Shown here one piece after another: positions 52,629 to 61,700 of a DNA stretch of 64,000 nt. Origin of the DNA: Pseudomonas asturiensis (GTDB lineage: Bacteria > Pseudomonadota > Gammaproteobacteria > Pseudomonadales > Pseudomonadaceae); contig NZ_FRDA01000005.1 of NCBI RefSeq assembly GCF_900143095.1, forward strand, positions 248,001-312,000. Direction: 5' to 3'. The notes beneath the pieces are model-generated. The model was not told where the DNA came from, did not search any database, and worked only from the letters and a program-made list of their open reading frames with translations. Numbering within the stretch: the first letter of the stretch is position 1; each line of letters begins with the position of its first letter. Made by a program: the position numbers and the translations under genes.

Positions 52629-54002
52629 TCAGGTGACGACCTGATAGCACGGCACATAGGCCGCGCCGCCTGGCAGTTTCATACGGTGTTGATCGACGAA
52701 GGCCTGCAGCAGCTTGTCCAGCGGTTGCATGATCGATGGATCACCATGGATCTGGTAAGGGCCATGTTCCTCGATCAGGCGGATACCCTTGTCCTTCACG
52801 TTACCGGCCACGATGCCGGAGAACGCCCGGCGCAGGTTGGCCGCAAGCTCGTGAGACGGTATGTCGTGGTTGAGCTGCAGCCTGGCCATGTTTTCGTGGG
52901 TCGGATCGAACGGATGCTGAAAGCTTTCTTCGATCTTCAACAGCCAGTTGAAGTGGAACGCGTCGTTGCGTTCACGGCGGAACTGACGCACCTCCTTCAA
53001 GCCCTTGGCCATGTGGCGGGCCACTTCTGCCGGGTTGTCGATGATGATCTCGTAATGACGCTGTGCTTCTTCGCCCAACGTGGCACCGACGAACGCGTGC
53101 AATTGTTGCAGGTAGGGTTCGGTGTTTTTCGGACCGGTCAGGACGACCGGGAACGGCACGTCCTTGTTGTCCGGGTGCATCAGGATGCCCAGCAGGTACA
53201 GGAACTCCTCGGCCGTGCCTGCGCCGCCCGGGAAGATGATGATGCCGTGGCCGACGCGCACGAAGGCTTCCAGACGTTTCTCGATGTCCGGCAGGATCAC
53301 CAGTTCGTTAACGATCGGGTTCGGCGCTTCGGCAGCGATGATGCCAGGCTCGGTCAGGCCCAGGTAGCGGCCACCGACGATGCGTTGCTTGGCGTGGGCG
53401 ATGGTTGCGCCTTTCATCGGGCCTTTCATGACGCCCGGGCCGCAACCGGTGCAGATGTCCAGGCTGCGAAGGCCCAGTTCATGGCCGACCTTCTTGGTGT
53501 ACTTGTATTCTTCGGTGTTGATCGAGTGGCCGCCCCAGCACACCACCATCTTCGGTTCGACGCCAGCGCGCAGGGTGCGGGCGTTGCGCAGCAGGTGAAA
53601 CACGTAATCGGTGATGCCTTGCGAGTTGCTCAGATCGATGCGCTGGCTGTCCAGCTCGCTTTCGGTGTAGACGATGTCGCGCAGGGCGCTGAACAGCATT
53701 TCGCGGGTACTGGCGATCATCTCTCCGTCGACGAAGGCGTCGGCCGGAGCGTTGAGCAGCTCCAGGCGCACGCCGCGGTCCTGCTGATGAATGCGCACCT
53801 CGAAGTTCTCGTAGGCCTCAAGGATGGTCTTGGCGTTATCGACATGGGCGCCAGTATTGAGAATGGCCAGGGCGCACTGGCGGAATAGGGTATAGGTGCT
53901 GCCAGAACCGGCAGCGCTGAGCTGCTGGACTTCACGCTGGGACAGGGTTTCAAGGCTGCCTTTTGGGCTTACCGTGGCGTTAATCACTTGTCTTGGGATC
54001 AT
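52629..54002 (-). CDS. ppnN: Nucleotide 5'-monophosphate nucleosidase PpnN (YgdH/LOG-type)
   Basis: The 457-residue protein begins MIPRQVINATVSPKGSLETLSQREV in register with E. coli YgdH (454 aa); ATG codons further upstream add unmatched residues. The Rossmann-like nucleotide-binding motif CTGCGPGVMKGPMKGA and the lysine-decarboxylase-like family motif HGIIIFPGGAGTAEEFLYLLG are intact, flanked by PpnN-specific N- and C-terminal domains (ending MKLPGGAAYVPCYQVVT). PpnN cleaves purine and pyrimidine monophosphates to base plus ribose 5-phosphate and in E. coli is stimulated by (p)ppGpp. It is a monocistronic housekeeping gene here. Confidence 0.95.
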   Translation of the reverse strand: MIPRQVINATVSPKGSLETLSQREVQQLSAAGSGSTYTLFRQCALAILNTGAHVDNAKTILEAYENFEVRIHQQDRGVRLELLNAPADAFVDGEMIASTREMLFSALRDIVYTESELDSQRIDLSNSQGITDYVFHLLRNARTLRAGVEPKMVVCWGGHSINTEEYKYTKKVGHELGLRSLDICTGCGPGVMKGPMKGATIAHAKQRIVGGRYLGLTEPGIIAAEAPNPIVNELVILPDIEKRLEAFVRVGHGIIIFPGGAGTAEEFLYLLGILMHPDNKDVPFPVVLTGPKNTEPYLQQLHAFVGATLGEEAQRHYEIIIDNPAEVARHMAKGLKEVRQFRRERNDAFHFNWLLKIEESFQHPFDPTHENMARLQLNHDIPSHELAANLRRAFSGIVAGNVKDKGIRLIEEHGPYQIHGDPSIMQPLDKLLQAFVDQHRMKLPGGAAYVPCYQVVT

Positions 54003-54471
54003 TCTATTTTCCATTAGAGCGATGCACTCGAGCCGGCAGGGCCTGCGCATCAGGATGGTGAGCATCGAAGACGTTCACGCCTGACGGCTATTTTCTACAG
54101 CACTTGAGCGCGAATGCAAATGTAGAGCCTCGCCTGACGCAGGTTCAGGGTCATGGGCATCGTTTTGCTGGCTGAATGTCATGTAAAGCAGGGACTTGAT
54201 GACCAGCACCCGGTGGCTGAATTTTGACGCTTATGCAGGCCAATAGTGAACCTGACCCATTTAACAGGGTCTGTTAGCTGATGGACTCTGTGGACAGCCT
54301 CCGCAAGTGTCTGCCGACCATTGAAGTCTCAGGCGTTTTTTTCAACTCGCCTGTTAGGCAGACCGCCTGTCCGCGCAGGAGTTGCAATGCATTTGCCGCC
54401 TGCCATTGCCATCGTTAGCCGGCCCGTACACCGGGGCTTTATTTTCATTCCAGACAAAGATAACCATTGCC
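54003..54471. other. Divergent intergenic region of ppnN and SH3-domain gene
   Basis: These 469 bases hold both promoters but no supported gene. The only structure I see is CAGGCG/CGCCTG (54330-54353) around a T-rich loop, too weak to name. The plus-strand frame beginning at 54382 is an artificial extension of the SH3-domain gene. Confidence 0.5.
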
Positions 54472-55146
54472 ATGTCTCGTCATCTTTCCGCACTGCTTTC
54501 TCGTGCCCCTGGCCTGTTCTCCGTTTCGCGTCGTCTGATCGGCACCGGTCTGCTGGGCACCGTTCTGTCGGTCATTATTCCTGTCAGTGCTCAAGCGGCG
54601 GAGAGTGACCGCTGGGTGAGTGACAGCCTGACCACCTATGTACGCAGTGGCCCGACTGACGGGCACCGCATCGTGGGTACGCTCAAGTCCGGGCAGAAAG
54701 TCGAATTGCTCAGCACCTCGGGCAATTTCAGCCAGGTACGCGGCGAGGGCGGCAGCACCGTATGGATCCCCTCCAGTGACCTGCAGGAAGTCCCGGGGCA
54801 AGCCGAGCGCGTTCCGCAGTTGACGCAACAGGTTGCAGAACTGACCGAACAATTGAACGGCATCGACAACACCTGGAAAACCCGCGTGCAAGGCATGCAG
54901 GAAACCCTGGATGCACGCAAGAAGCTGATCGATGAGCTGGAAGCGCGCACCAAGACGCTCAATGACCAGCTGGCCGACTCCCAGGCCGAGCTGCGTTCCA
55001 CTCAGGCGCGACTGGGTGACGAGAACAAACAGGTGATGATGCGTTATCTGGTTTACGGCGGCAGTATCGCCGGTGCCGGGCTGCTGGTCGGCCTGATTCT
55101 CCCGGCCCTGACCCGTGGCCGCAAAAAGAACGACGGCTGGGTATAA
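54472..55146 (+). CDS. SH3-domain membrane protein (TIGR04211/YgiM-like)
   Basis: The 224-residue protein has a signal-like N-terminal segment (IGTGLLGTVLSVIIPVSAQA, processed near residue 43), a bacterial SH3 domain (about 46-108: RWVSDSLTTYVRSGPTDGHRIVGTLKSGQKVELL), a long coiled coil (about 108-195) and a C-terminal membrane helix (YGGSIAGAGLLVGLILPALTRG) followed by RKKNDGWV. This is the YgiM/TIGR04211 layout; the function is not well defined, but a cell-envelope role is probable. The ATG at 54472 lacks a good Shine-Dalgarno, but the signal peptide requires a start near here. A strong terminator follows. Confidence 0.85.
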   Translation: MSRHLSALLSRAPGLFSVSRRLIGTGLLGTVLSVIIPVSAQAAESDRWVSDSLTTYVRSGPTDGHRIVGTLKSGQKVELLSTSGNFSQVRGEGGSTVWIPSSDLQEVPGQAERVPQLTQQVAELTEQLNGIDNTWKTRVQGMQETLDARKKLIDELEARTKTLNDQLADSQAELRSTQARLGDENKQVMMRYLVYGGSIAGAGLLVGLILPALTRGRKKNDGWV

Positions 55147-55163
55147 CCCTTACCGCCTGTAAT

Positions 55164-55189
55164 AGCGCCGCGCCTGACGCGGCGCTTTT
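55164..55189 (+). terminator. Rho-independent terminator after the SH3-domain gene
   Basis: AGCGCCGCG-CCTGA-CGCGGCGCT followed by TTTTG: a 9-base-pair GC-rich stem with a short T run 17 bases after the stop. Confidence 0.85.
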
Positions 55190-55529
55190 GTGTGGGCCTG
55201 CTCGTGATGTGATTTGCCTGCGCTTGCCTTCCTCTCACTCCGTCCCTCTCACCCCAGCGTTTTCGATCTGGTTCTCAATCTGCGCGCTGATTCGGCGTGT
55301 AATCCCCGCGAAATTGATGTTCGCTCTATAGTTTCTGTGTGAATGGTCGAAAAACTGACGTGTGCTGTCCGTTGAGTTGGCACCTTGGTGCAGTCGGCGC
55401 GCGCAAAGCTGTGTTATGGCACGTTGCCATTAGTTACCATGCGCGTCCCGAAAACGGCTGCAACCCTTGGCCTGAACATGGTTCAACCCTTGGGTCTCAT
55501 ATTTTCACCCTCTCCTGTGTAGGAATCCG
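55190..55529. other. Upstream region of the TPR response regulator gene
   Basis: No supported gene in these 340 bases. ATGGCA-CGT-TGCCAT (55416-55430) is a perfect dyad about 100 bases upstream of the response regulator start and may be an operator. A small plus-strand frame at 55339-55560 runs into the next gene and is not credible. Confidence 0.45.
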
Positions 55530-57131
55530 ATGCTGGCGTACAACCAAAAAAGCTTTCTGATCGTCGACGACTTCTCCGACTTCCGCAGTTCGGTGCGTTC
55601 GATGCTGCGTGAGCTGGGCGTCAAGGAAGTGGATACTGCCGACAACGGCGAGCAAGCCCTGCGCATGTGCTCGCAAAAGCGTTACGACTTCGTGCTGCAC
55701 GATTTCAACCTGGGCGATGGCCGCAAGAACGGCCAGCAAGTGTTGGAAGACCTGATGGTCGAGCGGCTGCTGAGTTATGAAAGCGTGTTCATCATGGTGA
55801 CCGCCGAGAACAGTCAGGCGATGGTCATGAGCGCCCTTGAGTGGGAGCCCGATGGCTACCTGACCAAACCCTTCAACCGCGCAGGCCTGGCTCAGCGTCT
55901 GGAAAAGCTGGTTCAGCGCAAGACATTGCTCAAGCCGATCCTGCAGGCGCTGGACCGTCGCAAGCCCGCCGAAGTGCTGGCCGCCTGCAACAAACTGATT
56001 GAACAGGACCCGCGTTTTGCGCCGCTGTGCCTGCGCTACAAGGCCGATGCGCTGCGTGACCTGAAACAGAACGAGCCGCTCGAGGCCTTCCTCAGGACCA
56101 TCCTGGCCGATCGTGCCACGCCCTGGGCGTACGGCGCTTTGGGCAACTTGCTGCTCAAACGCGGCAAGGTCACGGAGGCAGAGGCGGTGTTCGAGCAAGC
56201 GATCAAAGCCTTCCCGACCATGCCCGCGCTGTTCGATGGTCTGGCCGAGGTGCTGGTGGCGCGTGGCGATGCCAAGCGTGCGCAGACTGTGCTGGAGAGC
56301 GCCGTGCGCCTCTCGCCACTGGCCGTGCGTCGTCAGAAACTGCTGGGCAAGCTGGCGCTGGGTAACGAAGATTTCGAAAGTGCGTCCAAGGCCTATCGTC
56401 AGGCGGTGTCTCAGGGCGCGCATTCGCGCTTTAAAGACCCTGAAACCAACCTCGGGCTGGCCCATGCGCTCATCAGCAAGGGCGGCGATCAGGGGCTGGA
56501 TGCACGCACCCGGGTCGAGATCAACAACGCCTTGGTCGATGTGGCCAAGGAGCACACCAACGACGAAGGCCTGCAGGTGCGTACCCGCCTGATGAAGGCT
56601 GCCAGCCTGCAGCACTCCGATCCTGAAACCGCTGCCAAACTGACCGAACAGGCCATGGCCCGTCTTGAGGGCATGGAACAGTTCCTGAGCGCCGACGCCG
56701 CCCTGATGGTGGCCTCGCAGCTCAAGCAACTGGGTCAGGAAGAGGCGGGGGCAGGCGTGCTGAAAAACTGTGCCGAAGTCTACGGCGATGACCCGGCCGT
56801 GATGAAAAGCGTGGCCAGCATGACCGATGATCCGGCGATTCTCGGAGCGAACAAGGCGGCCATCGACTTCAACCTGCAAGGTGTGCGCAGCTACAAGGCT
56901 GGCAATCTGCCTGAAGCGCAGGAGTACTTCCGTCGTGCGCTGGCCTTGCAACCCAAGAACATCAGTATCGCGCTGAACATGGCGCAGTCGTTGCTGCATC
57001 CGGGGCAGAATCTGGGGCAGACCGGGCTCGACGAATGCCGCGCCAGCCTGAAAATGGTCGGCATGATCCCGGACAGCGATCCGCGTTACGAGCGTTATCA
57101 GAAACTCAGGGAAAGGGCGTTTGGCGCATGA
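55530..57131 (+). CDS. Response regulator with tetratricopeptide repeats
   Basis: The 533-residue protein has an N-terminal CheY-like receiver domain (about 5-128; SFLIVDDFSDFRSSVRSML, acceptor Asp in FVLHDFNLGDG, Lys in YLTKPFNRAGLA) and a long TPR/helical-repeat region to the end (for example GALGNLLLKRGKVTEAEAVFEQAIKAFP and SYKAGNLPEAQEYFRRALALQP). It has no DNA-binding or enzymatic output domain, so output is by protein contact. It overlaps the next gene, a soluble histidine kinase, by ATGA, so the two probably form a phospho-signalling pair. Similar RR-TPR proteins occur in many pseudomonads without assigned roles. Confidence 0.87.
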   Translation: MLAYNQKSFLIVDDFSDFRSSVRSMLRELGVKEVDTADNGEQALRMCSQKRYDFVLHDFNLGDGRKNGQQVLEDLMVERLLSYESVFIMVTAENSQAMVMSALEWEPDGYLTKPFNRAGLAQRLEKLVQRKTLLKPILQALDRRKPAEVLAACNKLIEQDPRFAPLCLRYKADALRDLKQNEPLEAFLRTILADRATPWAYGALGNLLLKRGKVTEAEAVFEQAIKAFPTMPALFDGLAEVLVARGDAKRAQTVLESAVRLSPLAVRRQKLLGKLALGNEDFESASKAYRQAVSQGAHSRFKDPETNLGLAHALISKGGDQGLDARTRVEINNALVDVAKEHTNDEGLQVRTRLMKAASLQHSDPETAAKLTEQAMARLEGMEQFLSADAALMVASQLKQLGQEEAGAGVLKNCAEVYGDDPAVMKSVASMTDDPAILGANKAAIDFNLQGVRSYKAGNLPEAQEYFRRALALQPKNISIALNMAQSLLHPGQNLGQTGLDECRASLKMVGMIPDSDPRYERYQKLRERAFGA

Positions 57132-57823
57132 GTGAAGAGCTGCAGCAGGGACTCGACTTTTCCATGGTGATTGCTTCCACCGTGCACGACATGAAGAACT
57201 CGCTGGCGAAGCTGACCCAGGCCCATAGCGAGTGGCAAAGCCGGCTTTGCGCCGAACAGCGCGATACGCCGGAGCATGGCGTGATCGACTATGAGTTCGC
57301 CAGCCTCAACGGCATGCTGGTGCAGTTGCTCGGCCTCTACAAACTGGGCGTCAACCAGTTGCCGCTGCGTCCGGATTACCACGAGCTGGACGACTTCATC
57401 GAAGCGCAACTGGCGCATCAGGAGGAAGTGCTGACCAGCCGTGGCATCGTCGCACGCTACGAAATCGACGATTTGAACCCGCTGGGTTTCTTTGATCGCG
57501 AACTGGTCGGTTCGGTGGTCGCCAACATCATCATCAATGCCATCCGGTTCGCGCGCGAGAGCATTTTCATTCACGTCGGCGACGACGACGGCCAGTTGAA
57601 AATCTCGATCAACGATGACGGTCCGGGCTATCCGGCGCACCTGATCGAGCACCAGACCGACTATGTTCTGGGTATCCATCAGGGCAGCGGCAGTACCGGA
57701 CTTGGGCTTTACTTCGCCTCGCACATTGCACGGCTGCATGTGCGTAATGGCAAGCAGGGCCACATCGAGATCGCCAATGGCGGCGCGCTTGGGGGTGGGT
57801 TGTTTAGTATCTATCTGCCTTAG
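57128..57823 (+). CDS. Small soluble histidine kinase
   Basis: The 231-residue protein starts at the ATG at 57128 overlapping the preceding stop. It has no membrane helix and no sensor domain. A phospho-acceptor-like box ASTVHDMKNSLAKLTQAH is followed by an HATPase domain with N box GSVVANIIINAIRFARES, G1 NDDGPGYPAHL and G2 GSGSTGLGLYFASHIARLH. Since input domains are absent, sensing may be through the coupled RR-TPR protein or another partner. The kinase could also act as a phosphatase on that regulator. It resembles stand-alone kinases of multi-protein phosphorelays. Confidence 0.87.
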   Translation: MSEELQQGLDFSMVIASTVHDMKNSLAKLTQAHSEWQSRLCAEQRDTPEHGVIDYEFASLNGMLVQLLGLYKLGVNQLPLRPDYHELDDFIEAQLAHQEEVLTSRGIVARYEIDDLNPLGFFDRELVGSVVANIIINAIRFARESIFIHVGDDDGQLKISINDDGPGYPAHLIEHQTDYVLGIHQGSGSTGLGLYFASHIARLHVRNGKQGHIEIANGGALGGGLFSIYLP

Positions 57824-57828
57824 GTTCT

Positions 57829-57864
57829 GTACGAAAAGCGGCTGCGCTCGCCGACTTTTCGTAC
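57829..57864. repeat. Inverted repeat after the kinase gene, possible mobile-element remnant
   Basis: GTACGAAAAG and CTTTTCGTAC form a perfect 10-base-pair inverted repeat around a 16-base GC-rich loop six bases after the kinase stop codon. It lacks a T run, so it may be a terminator-like hairpin or the trace of an insertion-sequence end; the wording GGTTCTGTACGAAAAG looks to me like such an end, but I cannot confirm it. Confidence 0.4.
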
Positions 57865-58010
57865 CGAGCCCAGGTAGCCAGCGTCTTGCCGCGCTGATTA
57901 TGGCTATCGCTTGCAGTGGTAAAGGCGTATGAGTAGGGCGTGACGTACAGGGCTGGCTGCGCTGTATGGATTGCCAGAATGGCAGCACGAATCGTTTCAA
58001 CCTCGGCGCT

Positions 58011-58031
58011 TCATGACAGGACCAGTCATGA
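58011..58031. promoter_or_regulatory. Dyad upstream of the acetyltransferase gene
   Basis: TCATGAC and GTCATGA are perfect inverted arms separated by 7 bases, 41 bases upstream of the acetyltransferase start. A regulator site is possible. Confidence 0.35.
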
Positions 58032-58071
58032 AAAGCGGATCGTCGGTCTTAGGTGAAGGAAGGGTCGGAGC

Positions 58072-58719
58072 ATGAGCCTCAACAAGTTGATCATCGTTGG
58101 CGCGGGCAGTTTTGGGCGTGAAGTCCACCAATGGCTCGAAGACTGGATAGTGTTCAATCCTGACTGGTCAATCGCCGGATTCATTGATGACACCAAGTCC
58201 GACATGGGAGAGTTTCGTAACTACTCTCCCATACTGTCCTCCATCGAAAGCTACCAGCCATCTGCCGACGAGTACCTGGTGTGCGCCATCGCTACACCGG
58301 CGGGGAAAAAGGCGGTCGTGAACAAATTGCTGGGCAGGGGAGCGCAATTCTTCACGCTGATCCATCCGACCGCTATCGTCGGCAAGAACGTGATCATCGG
58401 GGAAGGGACGGTCATCTGCCCGTACGCCATCCTGTCCGTGGATCTTGAGGTCGGTGCGTTCGCTACGATCAATTCAGCCTGCACCATCGCCCATGATGTG
58501 CGAATGGGCCGGTTCGTCACCCTGAGTCTGCAGTGTGATATCACGGGAGGCGTCATTCTGGGAGATGAGGTGTTTCTGGGATCGCGGGCCTCGGTACTGC
58601 CAAAGGTGCATGTGGGTCACAAGGCCTGCATTGGCGCGGGCAGCGTTGTCAATCGATCTGTGGCCCCCGGTCTGACGGTTGTCGGCGTGCCAGCCCGCAG
58701 TATCGAGCACGCTGTGTAA
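58072..58719 (+). CDS. NeuD/PglD/VioB-type sugar O- or N-acetyltransferase
   Basis: This 215-residue protein has an N-terminal PglD-type Rossmann-like sugar-nucleotide binding domain (KLIIVGAGSFGREVHQWLED-like start, INKLIIVGAGSFG) and a C-terminal left-handed beta helix with hexapeptide repeats (HPTAIVGKNVIIGEGTVICP, then the probable catalytic His in NSACTIAHDVRMG). PglD and VioB acetylate UDP- or dTDP-4-amino-4,6-dideoxy sugars. With a DegT-type aminotransferase and a methyltransferase across the neighbouring glycosyltransferase, a dTDP-viosamine acetyltransferase role (VioB of P. syringae flagellin glycan work) is the best candidate. It is followed by a strong terminator. Confidence 0.83.
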   Translation: MSLNKLIIVGAGSFGREVHQWLEDWIVFNPDWSIAGFIDDTKSDMGEFRNYSPILSSIESYQPSADEYLVCAIATPAGKKAVVNKLLGRGAQFFTLIHPTAIVGKNVIIGEGTVICPYAILSVDLEVGAFATINSACTIAHDVRMGRFVTLSLQCDITGGVILGDEVFLGSRASVLPKVHVGHKACIGAGSVVNRSVAPGLTVVGVPARSIEHAV

Positions 58720-58751
58720 GACAATCCCCGGCCGCTGCTTCTGGCCTGCTG

Positions 58752-58787
58752 GCGCCGTGCCGACCGTCTTGATCGGCACGGCGCTTT
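58752..58787. terminator. Bidirectional terminator between acetyltransferase and glycosyltransferase genes
   Basis: GCGCCGTGCCGA and TCGGCACGGCGC make a perfect 12-base-pair stem with a 9-base loop, followed by TTT, between convergent genes 72 bases apart. Confidence 0.8.
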
Positions 58788-58791
58788 CGCA

Positions 58792-61700
58792 TCAGCCCGG
58801 CACGTTCAGCCAGGCTTCACGCCATTGCTCAAGGCAGGCAGCATCCATCATCCAGTGTTGAGTCACTTCATGCTTGAGCGCGTCGCCCTTGCGCGCGCAG
58901 TTATCAAGGTCCTGGATGTGGGCCTCAATGGCTGCTATCCAGGCCTGCGCTTCATTGCTGACACGTGTCACCGGCAGGTTGTGCGGGCTGCTCAACACAT
59001 CGCTGCAAATGACCGGGAAGCCGCAAGCGCCGTACTCCAGAAGCAAGTTCGGCCCTTTACTGGCATTGAGCGCATGGGGCATGGCAGGCGCCAGTGCCAG
59101 ATCAAGGTCAAGACTGGCCAGCGCGCCTGGGTACAGCGCACCTTCGACAGGCGAGCGCAACTCGTGGATGTAAGGTCGCAACCATCTTGAACATGGGCCC
59201 ATGATGACCCAGTTCACTTTGTCGGCCAGCGCCTTGATCACGTCTGAAAGCATCAGCAGATCGTTCTGCTGTCGTACCGTCCCTGCCCAGCCGACACGCG
59301 GTTTTTGACGGGGCCTGGACTGACTGTCCAGGTTCAGCCATACACCTGGATCCAGGCGGGCTTCAATGACGTGAATGTCCGGATGCACGTCTTGCAGCAA
59401 TTCGGCGAGCGCTGCAGTGGGAACGATGACTCTGTCAGCGTGCGCCAGACCGTGCCTGAGAGAGGCCTGAACAGCCTCGAAAGTGGGGGCGCTCGGGTCG
59501 ACGTCGTGGAACACCGGATATTCAGGCAAGTCGTAAATGACCCGCGCATTGGTGTGGTTCTTGATCGCGTTGATCGTACCGGCCAGTCGTTCATTGACCG
59601 TGCTCTGGATGACGACAGTGTCAGGACTGAGCCGTGCTATCTCGACCAGCTTGAGCGGCGTGTGGCAGACGACGCCATCCACTGTCTTGTCGGCACGCAG
59701 CGACTGCAGGGGCGCTGTTACGCGCCTGCCGGCTTCGTCATGATCGGCGGGCTGCAACAGCACGACGGGTAACGGGCGATGGCTCAAGGGACGCCAGCTC
59801 AGTTCCTGTACGGGTTGGGTGACAAAGCCTGCGCCCTGGAGCGTCAGGTTTTTGTTATAGGCTGGATCCCAGGCCAGATAATGCAGCCAGCGATGGTTCA
59901 GCGCCTGGGTGGCAAAGTCCATCGACTGCGCATCAACAGTGGGTTGCAGGGGGCGCAGTGCGATGATCGCGTGTGGCGTCCATACCACAAGGTGGCCGGT
60001 TTCACCTGCCTTGAGGCACAGGTCGACATCGTTGAAGTGCTCATGGAACAGAGGCTCGTTCAGGCCGTCGATTTCATCGAACAGTGTCTTGCGGATCATC
60101 AGGCAGGAGCCGCTGACGGCGCTATAGTTCTGCTCCGTTTCCAGGCGCTGCTGCTGGGTTATCGAGGAGGCGATGTCTCTGGACGTGACGGGGCCTACAG
60201 TGCCATTGAGTCCCAGAATGAGACCGCCGTCGATCACGCTGCCGTCTGGCGAGATGATTTTTGCCCCGACCACCCCTACCTCGGGCCGCATGGCATGGTT
60301 GAGCAGGTGAGTCAGCCAGTCGTTCTGAATGATCGAGGCATGGCTGGCCAGCATCAGCAGGTAATCGCCGTTTGCCTGCGCAGCGCTGGCGTTGAGCAGG
60401 GCTGAGGGGCTCAAGGCCTCTTCATTACGAAGAATGCGAATCCTGTCCGACTGCATCGATTCAAGTGTCGCCAGCCATTGCGTGGTCTGGACTGACTGAC
60501 TGGCGTTGTCGCAAATCAGGATTTCATAAAAGGGATAGTCGGTGTGTTCCAGGATGCTTTCGACGCAGGGCAGCAGCGTGTCCAGATTGTCCTGCGAGGT
60601 CAGCAGGATAGACACCAGCGGCTGGTCTGCATGACCATATTCGATCCGGTAATGTCCTGACTCGCCACTGTGTACATGGTGGTTGCTGTAACCGCGCGCG
60701 AGCAGATGGCGTTGCAGGGTACGCACTTCATCGTGGTTGTGGCCGGGCTGCCACAGCGGTGAGATGACCAGTGGCTCGGGCGAGTGCGCGAAACCGGTGA
60801 AGCTATCGTCTTCGATCATGCGCAGGATCAGGTCCAGCTCGATGGCTTGAGCATGACCTGGGTCAAAGCCGCCTACTGAAAGTGCCTTCTCCCGGTTGAA
60901 CAGCCAGTTGCGACTGGTCGCTGCCGGGCAGGCGAGCAGATAGTCCAGGCTGAAGTCCGGACGAAACCCCAGGCTCGCGCCTTGCTGTGCGTGCAGCGTT
61001 ACTTCGTCGCCGAACACCGCGCAGGCCTGGGGGGCTTCGATCATTTTCATCGCAGCGCCAAGCAGGCCGCTCGGAGTAAAGGTCGCGCCTGCATCGACCA
61101 GGATCCACCAGTCATGACGGTGTGCCTGCATCAGGTCATTGATGACGATGGCACGGTTGTCCCTACTGGCTTGCAGCCATGGCAGTTGAGCCTGTAACGG
61201 CGTCTGCTCATCCTGATCGTAGTCGGCGAGGATGAACACCTTGAGTTTGTCCAGCAGCGGCGCGTCGGACGCCAGGCTCTGCAGGGTGCTCAGCACATGC
61301 TCTGGCTGCTGATCGAAATCCGAGACCACGATGGCGATTGCCGGGCCGCCATCGTTTTGCCGGATATAGTCGCCCAGCAACGATTGCTCGGCTGTGGAGG
61401 GTCTGCGTTGCCCGAGCCAGTGGGCGATCCCGGTGTTGCGTACCGTTGCCTGGGGGCGACGATCAAAATGGGCCAGCAGGTCCAGCTCCTGGACATTATC
61501 GCGCTGCGACAGCGGAGCGATTTTGACCTTGCCGTTGAATTCGTCGGGACGCACCCAGCCCAGCTCGCGTGTCAGGCGGAAATGATTGGCGTGGCCTTCC
61601 TGAGACAGATGAGGGATCGTGCGCCCTTGTTCACTGGTTTGCTGATCCGAAACTCTGAAGTAGGAGAGCGGACGCACCAGCATCGCCAGATTCCCCTGGC

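Noticed and set aside
55411..55435. Sigma-54 promoter before the TPR response regulator
   Set aside because: TGGCACG is present, but the required GC at the -12 element is missing at the right spacing; the sequence is better described as the dyad ATGGCA-CGT-TGCCAT.
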